41,920 nucleotides of DNA, taken from assembly GCF_009765225.1 (NCBI RefSeq), contig NZ_VMSF01000002.1:1-41920 (forward strand), in the 5' to 3' direction. This DNA comes from Leifsonia sp. AG29 (GTDB taxonomy: Bacteria; Actinomycetota; Actinomycetes; Actinomycetales; Microbacteriaceae). The notes under the pieces were generated by a model. That model did not search any database. It saw only the letters and a program-made list of their open reading frames with translations, and was not told the DNA's origin. This document shows positions 39,684 to 41,920 of the stretch, in pieces (the first letter of the stretch is position 1; each line of letters begins with the position of its first letter). The translations under genes and the position numbers were made by a program.

Positions 39684-41725
39684 CGCAGGAACGCCGCCGC
39701 GACGCCCGCATCGACGGGGATGTGGAGCCCGGTGGTGTGGTCGAGGTCGCTGGAGCAGAGCACGAAGACCGCGTTCGCCACGTGCTCGGGGAGCACCTCC
39801 CGCTTGAGCAGGGTGCGCTGGGCGTAGTACTTGCCCAGCTCCTCCTCGGGCACCCCGTAGACCGCGGCGCGCTTGGCGCCCCAGCCGCCGGCGAAGATGC
39901 CGGAGCCGCGGACCACACCGTCGGGGTTGATGCCGTTGACGCGGATGCCGTGGTCGCCGAGCTCCGCCGCGAGGAGGCGCACCTGGTGAGCCTGGTCCGC
40001 CTTCGTCGCCGAGTAGGCGATGTTGTTCGGCCCGGCGAAGATCGAGTTCTTGGACGAGATGTAGACGATGTCGCCGCCGAGCTTCTGGTCGATGAGGACC
40101 TTCGCCGCCGCGCGCGAGACGAGGAATGAGCCCTTCGCCATGACGTCGTGCTGGAGGTCCCAGTCGGCCGTGGTCGTCTCGAGCAGGGGCTTGGAGATCG
40201 ACAGACCCGCGTTGTTCACGACGAGGTCGAGACCGCCGAAGGCGAGGAGGGCGTCGCGGATGGCTCCGTCGATCGCCTTCTCGTCGGTCACGTTCGCTGC
40301 GACGCCGAGCGCGACGTCCCGGTTGCCGATCTCGGCCGCCGCAGCCTGCGCCTTCTCGAGGTCGAGGTCGGCGATGACGACGCAGGCGCCCTCGGCCGCA
40401 AGACGCGTCGCGATCGCCTTGCCGATGCCGGAGGCGGCGCCGGTGACGAGCGCGATCCGCCCCGCGAGGGGCTTCGGCTTGGGCATCCGCTGGAGCTTCG
40501 CCTCCTCGAGCGCCCAGTACTCGATCCGGAACTTCTCCGCCTCGTCGATCGGCGCGTACGACGACAGCGCCTCGGCGCCGCGCATCACGTTGATGGCGTT
40601 GACGTAGAACTCCCCTGCGACCCGGGCGGTCTGCTTGTCCTTGCCGTAGGAGAACATGCCCACGCCCGGGATGAGGATGATCGCCGGATCGGCTCCGCGG
40701 ATCGCAGGAGAGTCGGGGGTCGCGTGCCGGTCGTAGTAGGCCTGGTAGTCGGCGCGGTACTGCTCGTGCAGCTCCTCCAGCCGCGCGACCGAGTCCTCGA
40801 TGGAGGCGCCGGCCGGCAGATCGAGGACGAGCGGCTTCACCTTCGTGCGGAGGAAGTGGTCCGGGCAGGACGTGCCGAGCGCCGCCAGGCGCGGGTGCTC
40901 GGACCGCGCGAGGAAGTCGAGCACCGCCTCCGAGTCGGTGAAGTGCCCCACCTGCACCCGGTCGGTGGAGGCGATGGCCCGCAGGTGCGGTGCCAGCGCA
41001 GCGGCCTTGGCCCGGCGCTCCGCCTCCGGCAGGGCCTCGTAACCGGGCAGGACGGTTCCGAACGGGTCGGGGCGCCCGTGCTCGGCGATGTAGTCTGCCG
41101 CGGTCTTGATGATCCAGAGCGAGTTGGCCTCGGCCTCCTCGGAGGTGTCGCCCCAGGCGGTGATGCCGTGACCGCCGAGGATCGTGCCGATCGCCTCCGG
41201 GTTCGCCGCTTTGATCGCCGCGATGTCGAGCCCGAGCTGGAACCCGGGCCGGCGCCAGGGCACCCAGACGACCCTGCCGCCGAAGATCTTCTCGGTCAGC
41301 GTCTCGCCGTCGGCCGCGGTCGCGATCGCGATCCCCGAGTCGGGATGCAGGTGGTCGACGTGAGCGGCGTCGACCAGGCCGTGCATGGCCGTGTCGATCG
41401 ACGGGGCCGCGCCTCCCTTGCCGTGCAGCGTGTAGTCGAAGGCCGCGACCATCTCGTCCTCGCGCTCGACGCCCGGGTAGACGTGCTTCAGGGCCCGCAG
41501 CCGGTCCAGGCGGAGCACGGCCAGACCGGCCTCGGTCAGCGTGCCGAGGTCGCCGCCCGAGCCCTTCACCCAGAGCAGCTCGACCGGCTCACCCGTCACC
41601 GGGTCGGTCTCCGTGCCTTTGGCGGAGGTGTTCCCGCCGGCGTAGTTCGTGTTCACCGGGTCGGCGCCGAGGCGGTTCGAGCGGGCCAGCAGGGCCGCAA
41701 CAGTCTCGTTCGTCATGCTGGTCAC
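39680..41725 (-). CDS. rhaD: bifunctional rhamnulose-1-phosphate aldolase / short-chain dehydrogenase (RhaD-type)
   Basis: The 681-residue fusion has an N-terminal class II aldolase domain (residues about 10-400; NTNYAGGNTSAKGTE, metal His in DHLHPDSGIAI and LGGHGITAWG) that splits rhamnulose 1-phosphate to dihydroxyacetone phosphate and L-lactaldehyde. The C-terminal SDR domain has GRIALVTGAASGIGKAIATRL, NNAGLS and YSATKADQAHQV, and oxidises lactaldehyde to lactate. This fused form (RhaDA/RhaEW-like) is known in actinobacteria and Bacillus. GTG 41725 overlaps the rhaI stop by four bases; ATG 41716 (TNETVAAL) is the alternative start. Middle gene of the rhaI-rhaD-rhaB operon. Confidence 0.95.
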   Translation of the reverse strand: MTSMTNETVAALLARSNRLGADPVNTNYAGGNTSAKGTETDPVTGEPVELLWVKGSGGDLGTLTEAGLAVLRLDRLRALKHVYPGVEREDEMVAAFDYTLHGKGGAAPSIDTAMHGLVDAAHVDHLHPDSGIAIATAADGETLTEKIFGGRVVWVPWRRPGFQLGLDIAAIKAANPEAIGTILGGHGITAWGDTSEEAEANSLWIIKTAADYIAEHGRPDPFGTVLPGYEALPEAERRAKAAALAPHLRAIASTDRVQVGHFTDSEAVLDFLARSEHPRLAALGTSCPDHFLRTKVKPLVLDLPAGASIEDSVARLEELHEQYRADYQAYYDRHATPDSPAIRGADPAIILIPGVGMFSYGKDKQTARVAGEFYVNAINVMRGAEALSSYAPIDEAEKFRIEYWALEEAKLQRMPKPKPLAGRIALVTGAASGIGKAIATRLAAEGACVVIADLDLEKAQAAAAEIGNRDVALGVAANVTDEKAIDGAIRDALLAFGGLDLVVNNAGLSISKPLLETTTADWDLQHDVMAKGSFLVSRAAAKVLIDQKLGGDIVYISSKNSIFAGPNNIAYSATKADQAHQVRLLAAELGDHGIRVNGINPDGVVRGSGIFAGGWGAKRAAVYGVPEEELGKYYAQRTLLKREVLPEHVANAVFVLCSSDLDHTTGLHIPVDAGVAAAFLR

Positions 41726-41920
41726 GCCCCCCATCCGGCCTGGGTCCCGCCCACGCGCTCGGACTCGATCTTCTCCTGGTAGCCCGACGCCTTGTAGGCG
41801 GCCATCGGATCGGCCGGCAGGCCGCGCGACTCGCGGTAGGCCGCGAGGTCGCCGCGGACGTCGGTGTTGAACGCGTCCATGAAGACGGCGTGGGCGGCGA
41901 GCACGTCGTGCTCGCGCTGA
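41722..41920 (-). CDS. rhaI: L-rhamnose isomerase, C-terminal 65 residues (runs in from the right edge)
   Basis: The minus frame enters at 41919 with QREHDVLAAHAVFMDAFN and ends GYQEKIESERVGGTQAGWGA, then TGA at 41724-41722. This is the C-terminus of RhaI-type isomerases, whose usual length is near 390 residues. The stop overlaps the GTG of rhaD (GTGA), so the operon is tightly coupled. A different rhaI N-terminus lies at bases 1-138; the two cannot be one gene within this window. Confidence 0.9.
   Translation of the reverse strand, partial: QREHDVLAAHAVFMDAFNTDVRGDLAAYRESRGLPADPMAAYKASGYQEKIESERVGGTQAGWGA

Noticed and set aside
1-41920. Circular element with one rhaI split by the sequence ends
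   Set aside because: Joining base 1 to base 41920 puts the two rhaI parts out of frame, and about 270 of the usual ~390 residues would be missing.

Overview
The window looks like chromosomal DNA of a high-GC actinobacterium, most likely a member of the Microbacteriaceae. The basis is a GC-rich backbone, frequent GTG starts, many 4-base ATGA/GTGA gene overlaps, and an actinobacterial gene set (LCP cell-wall ligase, serS with a HAD hydrolase, DHA2 exporters, RhaI/RhaD-type rhamnose catabolism). Genus cannot be fixed from the sequence alone.

Left part (about 0.6-12.3 kb): a visibly less GC-rich block for scavenging rhamnose- and galactose-containing plant glycans. A LacI regulator is divergent from an operon of a sugar-binding lipoprotein, two CUT1-type ABC permeases and a GH78 alpha-L-rhamnosidase, which leads into rhaI (only its first 46 codons are in the window). 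A GH36 alpha-galactosidase-type enzyme and a secreted protein with a duplicated beta-sandwich module follow. The GC shift falls inside the rhamnosidase gene near position 595, just before a conserved catalytic motif, which suggests a recombination joint.

Mobile-element nest (12.3-15.6 kb): an IS481-type remnant is interrupted by an IS3-type element, which is itself interrupted by an IS110-type element. The IS110 element carries a recognisable bridge RNA (5' hairpin, target loop, donor loop). Its target guides match the IS3 sequence it sits in and its donor guides match its own ends. A tRNA-Ser(TGA) gene at 15.7 kb marks the return to the GC-rich backbone.

Backbone (15.8-37.5 kb): an LCP cell-wall protein, HAD phosphatase, serS, a membrane protein, pheA and pgm. 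Next is a coupled four-gene operon: a GAF/PP2C phosphatase, a cellulose-synthase-like GT2, a STAS protein and an RsbW-like kinase. A VanY-type carboxypeptidase lipoprotein, an IPT/amidase lipoprotein, a DHA2 exporter, a lipoate ligase, a small membrane protein, a GNAT, an orphan DNA methyltransferase, a PAP2 phosphatase, an alpha/beta hydrolase, and a MarR-MFS pair with palindromic operators follow.

Right end (37.5-41.9 kb): a 0.6-kb gene-free stretch holds a 46-bp tandem array between two copies of a dispersed repeat; a third copy lies beside the tRNA. Each copy has a DnaA-box-like TTATCCACAG-type motif exactly 27 bases before a hairpin. Then comes a rhamnose catabolic operon on the minus strand: the 3' end of rhaI, the bifunctional aldolase/dehydrogenase gene, and rhaB. 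Parts of two rhaI reading frames therefore lie at opposite ends of the window in the same orientation.
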